Below are positions 17,733 to 26,761 of a stretch of DNA of 64,000 bases, piece by piece. The stretch is from the NCBI RefSeq assembly GCF_900177535.1, contig NZ_FXAJ01000012.1:18189-82188 (forward strand), written 5' to 3'. The notes below the pieces were generated by a model. The model made no database searches, was not told where the DNA came from, and saw only the letters and a program-made list of their open reading frames with translations. The translations under genes were made by a program, and so were the position numbers. This DNA is from Priestia filamentosa (GTDB lineage: Bacteria > Bacillota > Bacilli > Bacillales > Bacillaceae_H). Positions within the stretch are counted from its first letter, which is position 1, and each line of letters opens with the position of its first letter.

Positions 17733-18578
17733 TTAACTCTTGGAAAAGAGACGTTGAAAAAAGCTTTTCTTTTCCTGGGAGACTGCAATTTGTTCTTTAA
17801 TATTCTCGAGTTCTTTTAGTACATCTTGTAGTTGTTGTTCCCTTTCAACTAATTGTTGCTGTAATTCTTTCTCTCGAACCTCGTTTTGTTGTTGTTGTTC
17901 TAGATAAGTATTTTTTAATTCTGTAAGCACCTCTTCTGCTTCTTCATGTGGACTTCTCTCTTTTAACGATACACTCTTCATCTTTTCTATAGTATCGCTT
18001 AGACGTTCCTCGTGACGCTCTAAACGTTCCGACACTAATTGTGACACCCGTTCCTCTATATGTTCTTCCCTTTGGTCCAAGAACTTTGTGAAAATATTGT
18101 TTAAATGCTTTTCCATCTGTTCCTCAAATTGCTTGCCAATTCGTCCAGCAATACGGACTTCCATATCTTCAAGTTCGCCTTTTAATTCATATATAATGTG
18201 TTGAATCATGAGGTTGTTGACTTCTTGCTGGGCTTTATTACGATCATTGTCACGGAGGAACGTAGACAGTTCCATATTATCTCTTTCAGTAGGCGCATAA
18301 TCTTTAGCAATTATTTCAGCTACTTGAGATTTTGTAATATTCGGCTGCTTTAACACAGACTGAAATTTACGTAAAGCAATTACATCATGTTCTGTAAACG
18401 CTCGATTTTCCCGATTTTTTCCGTCTTTTACTTTAAGGAACGTGTATCCGTTCTTCTCTAATTCCAAACACCACTTCCTAAGATAACTATCACTAATTCC
18501 TAATGATTCGGCAACCTCTTTTGTCCAATATGCTTTTGGAATTTTGTCACTGTTCCCGTTCCACTGTTCTTCACTCAT
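17733..18578 (-). CDS. Single-protein plasmid partition-like factor (MerR-type HTH plus coiled coil)
   Basis: This 281-residue protein has a MerR-like helix-turn-helix at residues 17-75 (WTKEVAESLGISDSYLRKWC, FTEHDVIALRKF), a long coiled coil from about residue 110 to 265 rich in E, Q and R, and a short C-terminal anchor-like motif, KSFFQRLFSKS. This architecture is that of DUF3967-type proteins and of the Staphylococcus pSK1 Par protein, a one-gene partition system. Three 185-bp direct repeats lie directly upstream, as a centromere would, and the core repeat motif is also present inside the 5' end of the gene (18550-18563). Autoregulation and plasmid segregation are therefore likely. Confidence 0.72.
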   Translation of the reverse strand: MSEEQWNGNSDKIPKAYWTKEVAESLGISDSYLRKWCLELEKNGYTFLKVKDGKNRENRAFTEHDVIALRKFQSVLKQPNITKSQVAEIIAKDYAPTERDNMELSTFLRDNDRNKAQQEVNNLMIQHIIYELKGELEDMEVRIAGRIGKQFEEQMEKHLNNIFTKFLDQREEHIEERVSQLVSERLERHEERLSDTIEKMKSVSLKERSPHEEAEEVLTELKNTYLEQQQQNEVREKELQQQLVEREQQLQDVLKELENIKEQIAVSQEKKSFFQRLFSKS

Positions 18579-18670
18579 TATTAGATCCCCTTTATACTTT
18601 ATATATTGATAATAAAACTTCTTCTTTTAAAGCGCAAAACCTTTGTTAATAAAAAATATTAATATATGCT

Positions 18671-19128
18671 TAGGAACCGTCCCCGTTCCATCGTTCCTTA
18701 TTTATAAAGTCGCGATAACTCAGTAAGGTCAATTAATTATTATAATGAAGAATTTCAAATGAATTAGTCCGTTCGTGTGTTCTTGGTTCGTTCTAAATAT
18801 ACATATAATTCGTCTTTGTATCTAGATTTCAATTACCTTGAACTTAATTAACACAATAGGAACTGTTCCCGTTCCAACATTCCTTGTTTAGAAGGTACAA
18901 TGGTTAAGTAAGGACAATTAATTACTAAGCGAAAGACTACTAAAGGAATTGAGCCGTTCGCATGTTCTTAGTTCGTTCCAAATATACATATAATTCATCT
19001 TTTTGTCTAGATAACATTAACCTAAAACTCGATTTATATAAGTGGAACTGTTCCCGTTCCATCGTTCTTTTTTATAGAATTATAAGAAAACAAAGTGTTC
19101 TTAGTTCGTTCCGCATATTATATAATAA
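18671..19128. repeat. Three 185-bp direct repeats upstream of par-like gene (candidate centromere)
   Basis: Each unit starts with a GGAAC...GTTCC imperfect palindrome whose core is CTGTTCCCGTTCCA: 18677-18690 (variant CCGTCCCCGTTCCA), 18863-18876 and 19048-19061, spaced 186 and 185 bases. Each also contains a second conserved block, GTTCTTRGTTCGTTC, followed in the first two units by AATATACATATAATTC, at about 18778-18811, 18964-18997 and 19097-19128. The third unit is shortened internally. The motif occurs a fourth time inside the par-like gene at 18550-18563. Confidence 0.85.
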
Positions 19129-19330
19129 ATTATATATAAAAATTATAATTATTTTATTGATATCATAAGAAGCCAATAAAGAATTTAATATTTTTTAGTG
19201 AAAAAACATAAATATAGTATATAATTTATATATATATTATTTATTTTAAAGTATTTTAGGTTAATTAGCTAAAATTATTTAATAAATATATAAAAACATT
19301 ACCTAAAATAAATAATAAATATAATTAATT
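19129..19330. other. Extremely AT-rich stretch with 14-bp perfect inverted repeat
   Basis: This segment is almost entirely A and T and resembles a DNA-unwinding element. TATTATTTATTTTA at 19236-19249 is repeated inverted at 19305-19318. It follows directly on the centromere-like repeats and lies about 900 bases before the TGAGGGGAC repeats, so it may be part of an origin. Confidence 0.5.
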
Positions 19331-20155
19331 GAAGAGAAGTGGGGTTTAGTGTTAAAAATAATCCTTTTGAACATTATTGGGAATAACAAAATGAAGATTT
19401 CTGGATCAGAAATGGAGGGAATGGTTAAAATTTCAAATGGTTAGAAATGAATTAACTGCAAATCTTCCATTCATGAAAAACATAGTATTGATTTATCTTT
19501 GATTAATCCTTTAGATTATGTGTCGGCAAGAAGTATGCAAAAACAATATGAAGAAGAGAGAACACTTTCAAGCATTAAAAGTAGAAAATGATAAGAGTAT
19601 TGGTGATTCCAGTTAGCCAACATTAATGATGTTCTTTAGCAATTTTATAAAGTATATAAAAAAAGAGGGTTAATGACTCTAACTTTATGAATTCTAAAAT
19701 TAGGCATAGTGATCTTGAAAGTGAAACAACAGCGTAGGTTTACAAAATAGAAAGGACCCTTATTTTAAAGTATAAAATAATTCTATTCAAAGATAGACTT
19801 ACTGATTAAAACCTTGTATCAGATCGAGGTAAGGGCGAAACAATCCTCTTCAGATTGGGAAGCATTAGTTGCTTGCTTTGTATCAAAAACGGATGAAAAA
19901 AGAATGGGTGGACGTCAAGGGAAGGAAAGTAAAAATAGAGGAAGGGGGGCGAGAGGCTGAGCTTGTTTAAAACCCGATATGGGGTCTCGAATTGATACAG
20001 AAAAGTTGAAACAGCAGTTCAACTTTTATTAAATGAAGATGAAATTTGGATGAAGGAAGAAAGCATTCATCTCTATCAAGACGAGAAGAAAATGTTAAAG
20101 GAAAAGCTCAAAAAGTTAAACGGAAAAGAGCAAGATTTAGCTACTAATTGTTAAA
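19331..20155 (+). pseudogene. Decayed coding remnants between par repeats and iterons
   Basis: There is no intact gene here, but several open pieces read like protein. One piece in 19331-19440 reads WGLVLKIILLNIIGN, another at about 19488-19590 reads SIDLSLINPLDYVSARSMQK, and a third at about 19996-20153 reads ETAVQLLLNEDEIWMKEES and ends in a stop at 20153. They lie in different frames, separated by stops, and I cannot name the parent gene. A lost replication or mobilisation gene is plausible from the position. Confidence 0.4.
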
Positions 20156-20160
20156 CCACA

Positions 20161-20210
20161 GGGGGACGCTGAGGGGACTACGGGTTGATTTGAGGGGACG
20201 TTGAGGGGAC
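20161..20210. repeat. TGAGGGGAC iteron-like direct repeats
   Basis: TGAGGGGAC occurs at 20170-20178, 20191-20199 and 20202-20210, preceded by a partial copy at 20161-20167. Spacings are 21 and 11 bases, one and two helical turns, as expected for a protein-bound iteron array. A 7-bp hairpin, ACTAGGC/GCCTAGT, follows at 20242-20258. Confidence 0.65.
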
Positions 20211-20503
20211 ATCTAGCGCTTTTCCTTGATATCACCGTTTTACTAGGCTTTGCCTAGTCTATCACCCCATGTGATAGCAAAAATCCCTTATGCTCTTCAG
20301 GTTTTCAAGATGTCGTGCACTTTATTTAGAGAAAGGATGAATGTAATGGGAATCATCATGCTAAATATTGATTCAGCTGTTATGAAAAAGTTTGATGAAT
20401 TGTCAAAAGAAAAAGGAATTTTACAACAAGTATTCTTACAATAAATTCTTAATAAAACTTTCTTTAAAGGGGAAAATAACTAAAACCAAAAGGAGGATTT
20501 ACT

Positions 20504-20716
20504 ATGAATAAAAAGCATGAGAATAGTGCATTTACAGTAGTAGGAACAAACATTGATGAGGTTAAAAAATACAATGAACAATCTGGCATGTCTTACAATG
20601 AAGTAAAAGAATGGTTGGCTAAGACAAATGGAGGTCATGGCACAGAGATCTATAGTGATACCAATATTGAGGAAGTAAAAAAGAAGCTTCAACAATCTAC
20701 AGAAAGTAAAAAGTAG
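20504..20716 (+). CDS. Gamma-type small acid-soluble spore protein-like
   Basis: This 70-residue hydrophilic protein starts behind a perfect AAAGGAGG. Its C-terminal half, HGTEIYSDTNIEEVKKKLQQS, matches the gamma-SASP repeat (GTEF-S-ETN--EVKKQN), and the N-terminal half has a diverged second copy, VVGTNIDEVKKYNEQS. Gamma SASPs store amino acids in spores and are cut by the GPR protease at the TE-F/I-S motif, which is retained. The protein is shorter than SspE and has one good repeat, so it could be a diverged plasmid paralogue. A hairpin (GGCTTGAATTTTG at 20751 with its complement ending at 20804) follows as a terminator. Confidence 0.68.
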   Translation: MNKKHENSAFTVVGTNIDEVKKYNEQSGMSYNEVKEWLAKTNGGHGTEIYSDTNIEEVKKKLQQSTESKK

Positions 20717-20750
20717 TAACAAAAGATAAGTAATCTTCTTAAGATACATA

Positions 20751-20816
20751 GGCTTGAATTTTGGAATTAGATTGACAGTCATCTACAAAACAAAGATTCA
20801 AGCCGATCCTTTTTAT
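20751..20816 (+). terminator. Terminator after SASP-like gene
   Basis: GGCTTGAATTTTG at 20751-20763 pairs with the complementary arm at 20791-20804 across a 27-base loop, and a T5 run follows. The remaining bases to 21084 are AT-rich and hold no gene. Confidence 0.6.
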
Positions 20817-21084
20817 ATTAAAGTTCATCTTTTTTTATACTGAAAAGGAAGACTTAATTTTGGTTGACTTAGCACCATTTTTCATTTTCCAATTCCATGT
20901 TGTCTGCTGATATTGTTCCTTTGATTCTTTTATTATAGGAAAGGTGAAAATAGAATTATAATATGCTAAATTACTAAAAATGTAGATTAAAATCCTATTT
21001 CTATTGCTTTTTTGTTTTTATAGATAAACAATAGTGTATAAGATATATATACTATAATGAGAAAAAAGATAAGGAGGGAGAACG

Positions 21085-21738
21085 ATGGCACATAAAATCA
21101 GTGTAACAGGCCGTCCGACAAGCTCAATTCAAGATTACGGAAAGTATCTGACTTTTGATATGGAGGAAAAAGGGAGCCCAAATGCTCCAAAAGGGATTCC
21201 TTTTCGGAGTAAGGCAATTACATATACGGTGGTTCTCAGCTTAAAACAATTTAATAAGCTAAACATAAATCGAGAGGAGTTTTTTCAAAGACGTTTTCTC
21301 GTCCAGGGCGAGCCTTGTTTAGATATTCCATTTGAACAATGTACAGGTGAGATAGGTGTTATTTGTATGCAACTACAAGAAATTGAAGACAAAGGGAAAG
21401 AGAACAAAGAAACGCCAAAAAAGGGCTCAAGAGCTCAAAAATCAGAAGAAAATAAACAACAAGAAGAACCTAAAAAAGAGGAAGTCAAAAAGCAAATTTT
21501 TGTTCCAGAAGGGACAAGAAACTGGATGTCTTTAGAGGATATTAAGGTTCCAGAAGCCTTTCTTCAATTTACACCAGGAATCGCTAAACAAAAGATAGTG
21601 GAAGAAAGCATTGAGAAGAATGGAACTGTAGATAAACCAATTATTATTGATCCTGAAACCCATGAACTCGTGGATAGTTATAGTCGTTATTATGTAGCAA
21701 AACAGAGAAATTTAGATCGTGTTCCTGTTCATTACTAA
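21085..21738 (+). CDS. Plasmid protein with C-terminal ParB/sulfiredoxin-like domain
   Basis: This 217-residue protein has three parts. Residues 1-100 have a beta-rich start, ISVTGRPTSSIQDYGKYLTFD, that looks like a small OB-type or unknown fold. Residues 105-145 are a lysine/glutamate-rich linker. Residues 148-217 resemble the ParB N-terminal fold: MSLEDIKVPEAFL, KIVEESIEKNGTVDKPIII, ELVDSYSRYYVAKQRNLDRVPV. The usual ParB helix-turn-helix is missing, and the CTPase motif GERRY is replaced by DSYSRYY, so it may regulate or modify a partner rather than bind parS. The start follows AAGGAGGG. A strong terminator follows. The function is unknown. Confidence 0.7.
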   Translation: MAHKISVTGRPTSSIQDYGKYLTFDMEEKGSPNAPKGIPFRSKAITYTVVLSLKQFNKLNINREEFFQRRFLVQGEPCLDIPFEQCTGEIGVICMQLQEIEDKGKENKETPKKGSRAQKSEENKQQEEPKKEEVKKQIFVPEGTRNWMSLEDIKVPEAFLQFTPGIAKQKIVEESIEKNGTVDKPIIIDPETHELVDSYSRYYVAKQRNLDRVPVHY

Positions 21739-21763
21739 ACAATTTATTCTGTACTCGCAAATT

Positions 21764-21804
21764 AATATAAAAAACCCCTATTTATAATAGGGGTTTTTTA
21801 TATT
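21764..21804 (+). terminator. Strong intrinsic terminator
   Basis: A perfect 17-bp stem (AATATAAAAAACCCCTA with its complement) encloses a 7-base loop. It is AT-symmetrical and so can end transcription in both directions. From 21805 to 22316 only the cre-like site was noted. Confidence 0.9.
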
Positions 21805-22162
21805 AATTGAGTCAGCTCATATTTAAGGGAGGAAGTCTTAGAAATATTATGGATAATGTATAAGATAAATATGCAACCTTCAGTTCAGATTAATTGAAAA
21901 CCTGTAATGGGGGAGAAGGGGCTATGCTATAAAGCATTCAACACCTATAAAATGGCTGCAAGAAGACCTATAGATTCTTTGAATAACAAAAAGTTTACGA
22001 TTTGATAACTTTTCTGAGGATACATAATAATAATTCATTTACTATGAATTATTATTAATAAAAAGGAATCTTTGGCTTATGCATAGTAATAAATTACCTC
22101 ATTTGAACTGAAATTAATGTAACATACATCTAAAAACACAATATTTATTTAACCCCTTTACT

Positions 22163-22178
22163 ATGTAATCGCTTTCAA
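22163..22178. promoter_or_regulatory. cre-like CcpA site upstream of amino acid permease
   Basis: ATGTAATCGCTTTCAA matches WTGNAARCGNWWWCAW at all but one position. It lies about 140 bases before the permease start, so carbon catabolite control is possible. Confidence 0.45.
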
Positions 22179-22316
22179 CTATACTAAGAAATTGGGATGG
22201 TTACTATTTTATTGATATAATAATATAGAAACTAAGAGAGTTTACACTAGGATTTGTGCAGAACTCCTCTTACCTAACAAAATCTAAATTCACACAAGCA
22301 GAAAGGGGAAGAGGCT

Positions 22317-23735
22317 ATGAGTGATTTACTGAAGAAGAAATCTATTACGCAATTATTGAAACAAGGGGAAAGTAAGACATTAGAGAAAACGATGGGGGCG
22401 TTTGATTTAACATTACTAGGAATTGGCGCGGTTATTGGGACAGGAGTGTTAGTTTTAACAGGTCTAGTAGCAGCAAATGACGCTGGCCCATCCGTTATTA
22501 TTTCTTTCATTTTGGCGGCTATCGTATGTGGATTTGCGGCTCTTTGCTATGCAGAGTTTGCTTCCACTCTCCCGGTATCAGGAAGTGTATATACGTATAC
22601 CTACGCAACGATTGGTGAGGCTATTGCCCATCTTATGGGATGGACGCTACTCTCCGTTTATATATTAACAACAGCCACAGTTGCAAGTGGATGGTCTTCG
22701 TACTTTAATCAATTTTTAGAGGGATTTAACCTAGGTTTGCCAAAGGAACTTGTAACAATTCCAGCAGATGGAGGGATTGTTAATCTTCCAGCCATTATGA
22801 TTACTTTACTTATTACATGGCTTCTTTCAAGAGGAACAAAAGAAAGTAAGAAAGTAAATAATTTCATGGTGTTAGTGAAACTTGTTGTCATTGGTCTTTT
22901 CGTTATAGTCGGAGCTTTTTATGTAAAACCTGAAAACTGGACCCCATTTGCGCCTTTCGGAATAGAGGGGATTATGGCAGGGTCTGCAGCTGTTTTCTTT
23001 GCCTTTTTGGGGTTTGATGCATTATCAACATCAGCAGAGGAAGTAAAAAACCCACAACGGGATCTACCGATTGGAATTATTGCCTCTTTAGTAGTATGTA
23101 CGATAATTTATGTTTTAGTATGTCTTGTTATGACAGGGGTTGTACCGTACACTGAGCTTAATGTTCCAGAAGCAATGGCTTATGTATTACATGCGGTTGG
23201 ACAAGACGCAGTTGCTGGAATTGTGACAATCGGAGCAATTATTGGAATTATGGCTGTAATTTTTGCTTATATCTATGCAGCAACTCGAGTACTATTTTCA
23301 ATGAGCCGCGATGGTTTATTACCAAAGAGCTTTTCAAAAACAAATGAAAAGACTGGTGCTCCTGTATTTTCAACATGGCTAATAGGAATTATCAGTAGTG
23401 TAATTGGAGGAGTCATTAATTTAAAAGAACTCTCCAACTTAGCGAATATTGGAGCTTTGTTAACCTTTGGGATGGTAGGCGTTGGAATTATTATCCTACG
23501 TAAAACACATCCAAATTTAGAAAGAGGATTCAGAGTACCCCTTGTACCGGTCCTACCACTTGTGTCTTGTTTATGTTGTTTATTCTTAATGGTTAACCTG
23601 CCAGGTAGCACATGGTTATATTTTAGTGGTTGGTTAGTTTTAGGTATTGTCGTTTATTTTGGATATTCTCGTCATCATAGTAAGTTGCAAAAAGGCGGGG
23701 AAACCGAAGAGATACAGAAGCAGAAGGCAAACTAA
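22317..23735 (+). CDS. APC-family amino acid permease (YfnA/CAT-like)
   Basis: This 472-residue membrane protein has about 12 hydrophobic segments and the APC hallmarks: LTLLGIGAVIGTGVLVLTG in the first helix, the glycine-rich bend that binds the amino acid backbone, and FFAFLGFDALSTSAEEVKNPQRDLPIGI in helix 6 and the following loop. It resembles cationic amino acid transporters of the YfnA group. The substrate specificity cannot be decided. It starts at an ATG behind AAAGGGGAAGAGG. It is a single-gene unit, flanked by a terminator upstream and a family 1 hairpin downstream. Confidence 0.92.
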   Translation: MSDLLKKKSITQLLKQGESKTLEKTMGAFDLTLLGIGAVIGTGVLVLTGLVAANDAGPSVIISFILAAIVCGFAALCYAEFASTLPVSGSVYTYTYATIGEAIAHLMGWTLLSVYILTTATVASGWSSYFNQFLEGFNLGLPKELVTIPADGGIVNLPAIMITLLITWLLSRGTKESKKVNNFMVLVKLVVIGLFVIVGAFYVKPENWTPFAPFGIEGIMAGSAAVFFAFLGFDALSTSAEEVKNPQRDLPIGIIASLVVCTIIYVLVCLVMTGVVPYTELNVPEAMAYVLHAVGQDAVAGIVTIGAIIGIMAVIFAYIYAATRVLFSMSRDGLLPKSFSKTNEKTGAPVFSTWLIGIISSVIGGVINLKELSNLANIGALLTFGMVGVGIIILRKTHPNLERGFRVPLVPVLPLVSCLCCLFLMVNLPGSTWLYFSGWLVLGIVVYFGYSRHHSKLQKGGETEEIQKQKAN

Positions 23736-23856
23736 TTATAATGAGTTAAAAAACAAATTAGGGGAATTTTAATATACTTTTTGAATTGATTCTCGTGCTA
23801 AATACTGGGGGAGTATTGCTTGCTATAGAATTAATTTTGTTCGGAATAAGAAAATT

Positions 23857-23899
23857 AAGACCGCCTTATACAATAATAGTTATTGTGTAAGGCGGTCTT
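23857..23899. repeat. Dispersed hairpin family 1, copy 3
   Basis: AAGACCGCC at 23857-23865 pairs with GGCGGTCTT at 23891-23899, and the stem continues inward with TTA-ACAATAA and its complement, so nearly the whole element pairs. The T-rich 3' end suits terminator use after the permease gene. Confidence 0.8.
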
Positions 23900-24015
23900 T
23901 TCTATATTTATTAATTAAGTTTCTTGTATTCCTCCCTTTCCTGACATCCAAAATACTTTTCATTACTTTGCCTTCTTATAATTTGTTTTATATAGACTAA
24001 AAGATGATCCTTACT

Positions 24016-24534
24016 TCAACGATTAAACCAATGCCATTTAAGTGCCTCTTTTTCTATTGTCTTGACAAATTTATCTTTACCATTACTATAACCATTGATA
24101 TTATTTGGGAATTTACGAGCTAGTTTAGCTTTTAATTCTCCATATTGCTTTCTTATTTCTGGATTTTGACAAAGATAATTCCTAAAAGATAGGTGCCTTT
24201 CAATGTCCTGAATATTATCATATTGAAACGCATGAACCTGATGAGTTCGGTTATTTTCCCCCTTACGATAATACCTTCTTTGTTTAATTCCAAACTCACC
24301 CATAATCTCATAACCAAGCTTTTCGAACTGTTGAGAGTAATCATCCAATGCTTTAATATCATTGACTACAAGGAGGATATCAATAATAGGCTTTGCTTTT
24401 AAATCAGGAATAGAAGTACTTCCAATATGAAAACTGTTCACTAATTCCTTCTGGAGGATTTCTTCAATTAATTTTACTTCTTTTGAATATTCATATTTCC
24501 ACTTTGGATTATGTTCTACTACTGTAATATTCAT
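24016..24534 (-). CDS. GrpB-family protein (nucleotidyltransferase-like)
   Basis: This 172-residue protein matches the GrpB/UPF0157 family: ITVVEHNPKWKYEYSKEV at the start, FHIGSTSIPDLKAKPIIDILLVV in the middle (the GS-x(9)-D-x-D nucleotidyltransferase pattern in KPIIDILL), and HQVHAFQYDNIQDIERHLSFRNYL. The biochemical role is unknown. The start at 24534 has AAGGAGGG nearby; an upstream in-frame start would add 25 residues of untypical sequence. It is a lone minus-strand gene. Confidence 0.88.
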   Translation of the reverse strand: MNITVVEHNPKWKYEYSKEVKLIEEILQKELVNSFHIGSTSIPDLKAKPIIDILLVVNDIKALDDYSQQFEKLGYEIMGEFGIKQRRYYRKGENNRTHQVHAFQYDNIQDIERHLSFRNYLCQNPEIRKQYGELKAKLARKFPNNINGYSNGKDKFVKTIEKEALKWHWFNR

Positions 24535-24683
24535 GTTTTCCCTCCTTAAATTTTTAATTCCAGATAAGATAAAATACTTTAAATTACAAAACCATAGAAC
24601 TTTCTTCAATCTTAACTTTGGGGTGCTGGTAATGCGTATTGTATTATATAAAGTTTATCTACTATGTTTAGTGTATAGGTAAA

Positions 24684-24850
24684 GTACGATAAGGGGGGGT
24701 GTGGTAGGTGTGGGGATGTTTTCCATGATAAAGAGAAGTGTGGAACCAACAAAAAGAGCTTTCCTTTTATGTAAAAGAGCAGTAAATTAACAACAAGGGG
24801 AATTATGGAAGATGTAGGGAGCATTTCCACAAGCATATAGTAGTTGTTGT
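24684..24850 (+). repeat. 165-bp structured repeat, copy 2 (boxes A and B)
   Basis: Box A at 24684-24726 has the core GTGGTAGGTGTGGGGATG, and box B at 24789-24850 starts AACAACAAGGGG and ends TAGTAGTTGTTGT. The inner TGGAA/TTCCA and outer ACAACA/TGTTGT pairings are kept although the bases differ from the other copies. The spacer is recognisably related to that of the copy at 62474-62640. Confidence 0.8.
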
Positions 24851-24974
24851 AAGGAAAACAAACAAATACAGGTCTAAATTCTACATTCATTTTGTAATTT
24901 GTAAAGTTGGATTTGAGAGGTGAGATTTGTATTTTTTAAAATCTACCTAAATGCAAATCTCACCTTTCATTACG

Positions 24975-25265
24975 TTAGGAATAAACAAGTTCCCTCTCAT
25001 AAACTACTTTTGCGAACTGTCTTACCTCTTGTATCGTATTTAGCCGTTGAACTTCACGTGAAAACTCACCCGTTCCACTTATATGATAAGACTTTTTAAA
25101 AAAACGAATAGGGGTTGTATAGTACTTATTGTTTGTAAACATAAGAGATTTATAAATGACAACTCCTAAATTATTAGGGAAACGACAGATAATCTTCAAA
25201 TCATCTTCTTTCTCTAAATCTGTATCAGCCGAACAGATAAAGTCTTCTAAGACAGGCTCTTTCAT
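24975..25265 (-). CDS. Hypothetical protein, 96 aa
   Basis: I do not recognise a family. The start is well supported by AAAAGGAGGAAATG. The protein is soluble, with an acidic N-terminus (EDFICSADTDLEKEDD) and a beta-rich middle (VVIYKSLMFTNNKYYTTPIRFFKKSYHISG). It ends with a helix (TIQEVRQFAKVVYERELVYS). The pattern might suit a small plasmid regulator or antirestriction-like protein, but nothing specific supports either. It is preceded downstream by an AT-rich gap containing the repeat at 24.7 kb. Confidence 0.6.
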   Translation of the reverse strand: MKEPVLEDFICSADTDLEKEDDLKIICRFPNNLGVVIYKSLMFTNNKYYTTPIRFFKKSYHISGTGEFSREVQRLNTIQEVRQFAKVVYERELVYS

Positions 25266-25555
25266 TTATCATTTCCTCCTTTTCCATTACTACCTAATTA
25301 TAAAGTAATTATACTCTAAATGTATGTTTATCCTTTTATTAATTTCCACTTTTTCTTAAGTGATAATGATTTGGATAAGTGTATATAGAAAATGAATATA
25401 AGTAGTTTTTAATTAAAATAGAAAATATCATCTTGTCTGAATATTATTAACTTTCTCTAGATGGTCATCCTTTCAGAGTATCTTTCGTATTGTATAAAGA
25501 ATATATTTCTAGTTATATAAAATAATGTATTTCTTCTTTTTAGGGAGTGTATAAG

Positions 25556-25960
25556 ATGGAATTGAACGAATCAGAACAATTAGTAAAACGTTTAACGCAA
25601 TCAAAAGAGCATATTATGAGATGTATGCTAAATTTTATGAAGGAAACAGAGAGTATTAAAGAAGAAATGAAACAAAGAGGTATAGAGACAACGAACATTA
25701 CGAGTACATTGACTCTTAATCAAGTTCATAAAGAAAAGTTAGAAGCTTATCTAATTGCTATCCAACTGTTCAAATCTAATCCTACAGAATGTTTTAATCT
25801 AACTTTACTACGAAAACATGTACAGGAACGCGTAGATTATCCTCTTCCTTCCAATGCCTATTTCATTGAGAAGATTCAGGAGATTAATCCCTTCATACAA
25901 AAAGTAAGGCACGGTTGTTATCAATATATTGATAATTTTTTAGAAAAAGAAAATTATTAA
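25556..25960 (+). CDS. Hypothetical protein, 134 aa, helical
   Basis: I do not recognise a family. The ATG at 25556 has GGGAG eight bases upstream. The first 60 residues are mostly amphipathic helix with many glutamate and lysine residues (ESEQLVKRLTQSKEHIMRCML), then come LTLNQVHKEKLEAYLIAIQLF and a C-terminal FIEKIQEINPFIQKVRHGCYQYIDNFL. It looks like a compact helical cytosolic protein. A perfect terminator at 26009-26050 ends its transcript, so it is a monocistronic unit. Confidence 0.6.
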   Translation: MELNESEQLVKRLTQSKEHIMRCMLNFMKETESIKEEMKQRGIETTNITSTLTLNQVHKEKLEAYLIAIQLFKSNPTECFNLTLLRKHVQERVDYPLPSNAYFIEKIQEINPFIQKVRHGCYQYIDNFLEKENY

Positions 25961-26008
25961 ATAAGGATTTTGATAGATTCAGATATGATCACTTTAAATC
26001 ATGACTAT

Positions 26009-26050
26009 AAAGAGTGCATAAGCCATCTGGTTTTTATGCACTCTTTTTCT
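26009..26050 (+). terminator. Terminator after 134-aa hypothetical gene
   Basis: AAAGAGTGCATA at 26009-26020 pairs perfectly with TATGCACTCTTT at 26035-26046, followed by further T residues. Confidence 0.88.
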
Positions 26051-26244
26051 ATTGGGGGATCAAAGAATCTTACTATGTTAACGATGTATAAAATACTGTA
26101 TCAGGAGAAGAGATCCTATAAAGTAGCGAATAACCTAGGATTTATAGGTAGCAACTATAGGTTGCGGAGGATAGCAACGATTATTATCTTTACTTTCAAC
26201 ACTAGGATTAACAATAATGGATTATATATTACGAAAAGGTGATT

Positions 26245-26703
26245 ATGTATATGATTTTTAGTCAGAGATTAAAAAAAGAGAGAATAAATAAGGGATGGTC
26301 TCAGGAAGAGTTAGCCAAAAAACTTTTTGTCAGTCGTCAATCTGTCTCTAAGTGGGAAAATGGTCAGAACTATCCCAGTATCGAAATTATTATTAAAATA
26401 AGTGATCTTTTTAATGTAACGATTGACGAATTATTAAGGAGTGATGAAGAATTGACGGAGAAGGTTATTAAAGATAGCAAGCAACTAGCACATCCGAAGC
26501 TAAAATTTATGTTTGACGTATTGTTTTTAATAGGTGCTGTTTTTTGGATAATTAAAATTGGTATTATTGTTCTAAATAAATTTACTACTTTGGATTTCAC
26601 TTTTTATGGTGGGTGGTTCCTATGGAATTTCGGCGTTTTAATTTTAACGGTTGGTGCAGCGATTGGTTCCAGTATTGTAAAAGAAAAATATAAAGAGGAT
26701 TAG
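26245..26703 (+). CDS. XRE-family regulator with two membrane helices
   Basis: The 152-residue protein starts with a clear Cro/C1 helix-turn-helix: FSQRLKKERINKGWSQEELAKKLFVSRQSVSKWENGQNYPS. After a short linker come two hydrophobic segments, FMFDVLFLIGAVFWIIKIGIIVL and WFLWNFGVLILTVGAAIGSSI, so it is probably a membrane-tethered regulator. Such proteins are common near stress or bacteriocin genes in Firmicutes, but no target is obvious here. The ATG at 26245 has AAAAGG five bases upstream. A terminator follows. Confidence 0.85.
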   Translation: MYMIFSQRLKKERINKGWSQEELAKKLFVSRQSVSKWENGQNYPSIEIIIKISDLFNVTIDELLRSDEELTEKVIKDSKQLAHPKLKFMFDVLFLIGAVFWIIKIGIIVLNKFTTLDFTFYGGWFLWNFGVLILTVGAAIGSSIVKEKYKED

Positions 26704-26761
26704 AACAAGGGATGCCTTTATAAGAAAAATGAGTTATTCGTAAAAGTATATGTAAACGAAA

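Noticed and set aside
18671..19128. Direct repeats as a CRISPR array
   Set aside because: The units are about 185 bp, the spacing sequence is itself conserved, and no cas gene is near.
24612..24890. 92-codon frame opposite the 24.7-kb repeat
   Set aside because: It is antisense through the structured repeat and rich in proline, histidine and serine from repeat bases; not a plausible protein.
25970..26242. 90-codon open frame downstream of the 134-aa hypothetical gene
   Set aside because: It contains the strong terminator of the preceding gene and shows no ribosome site or family resemblance.
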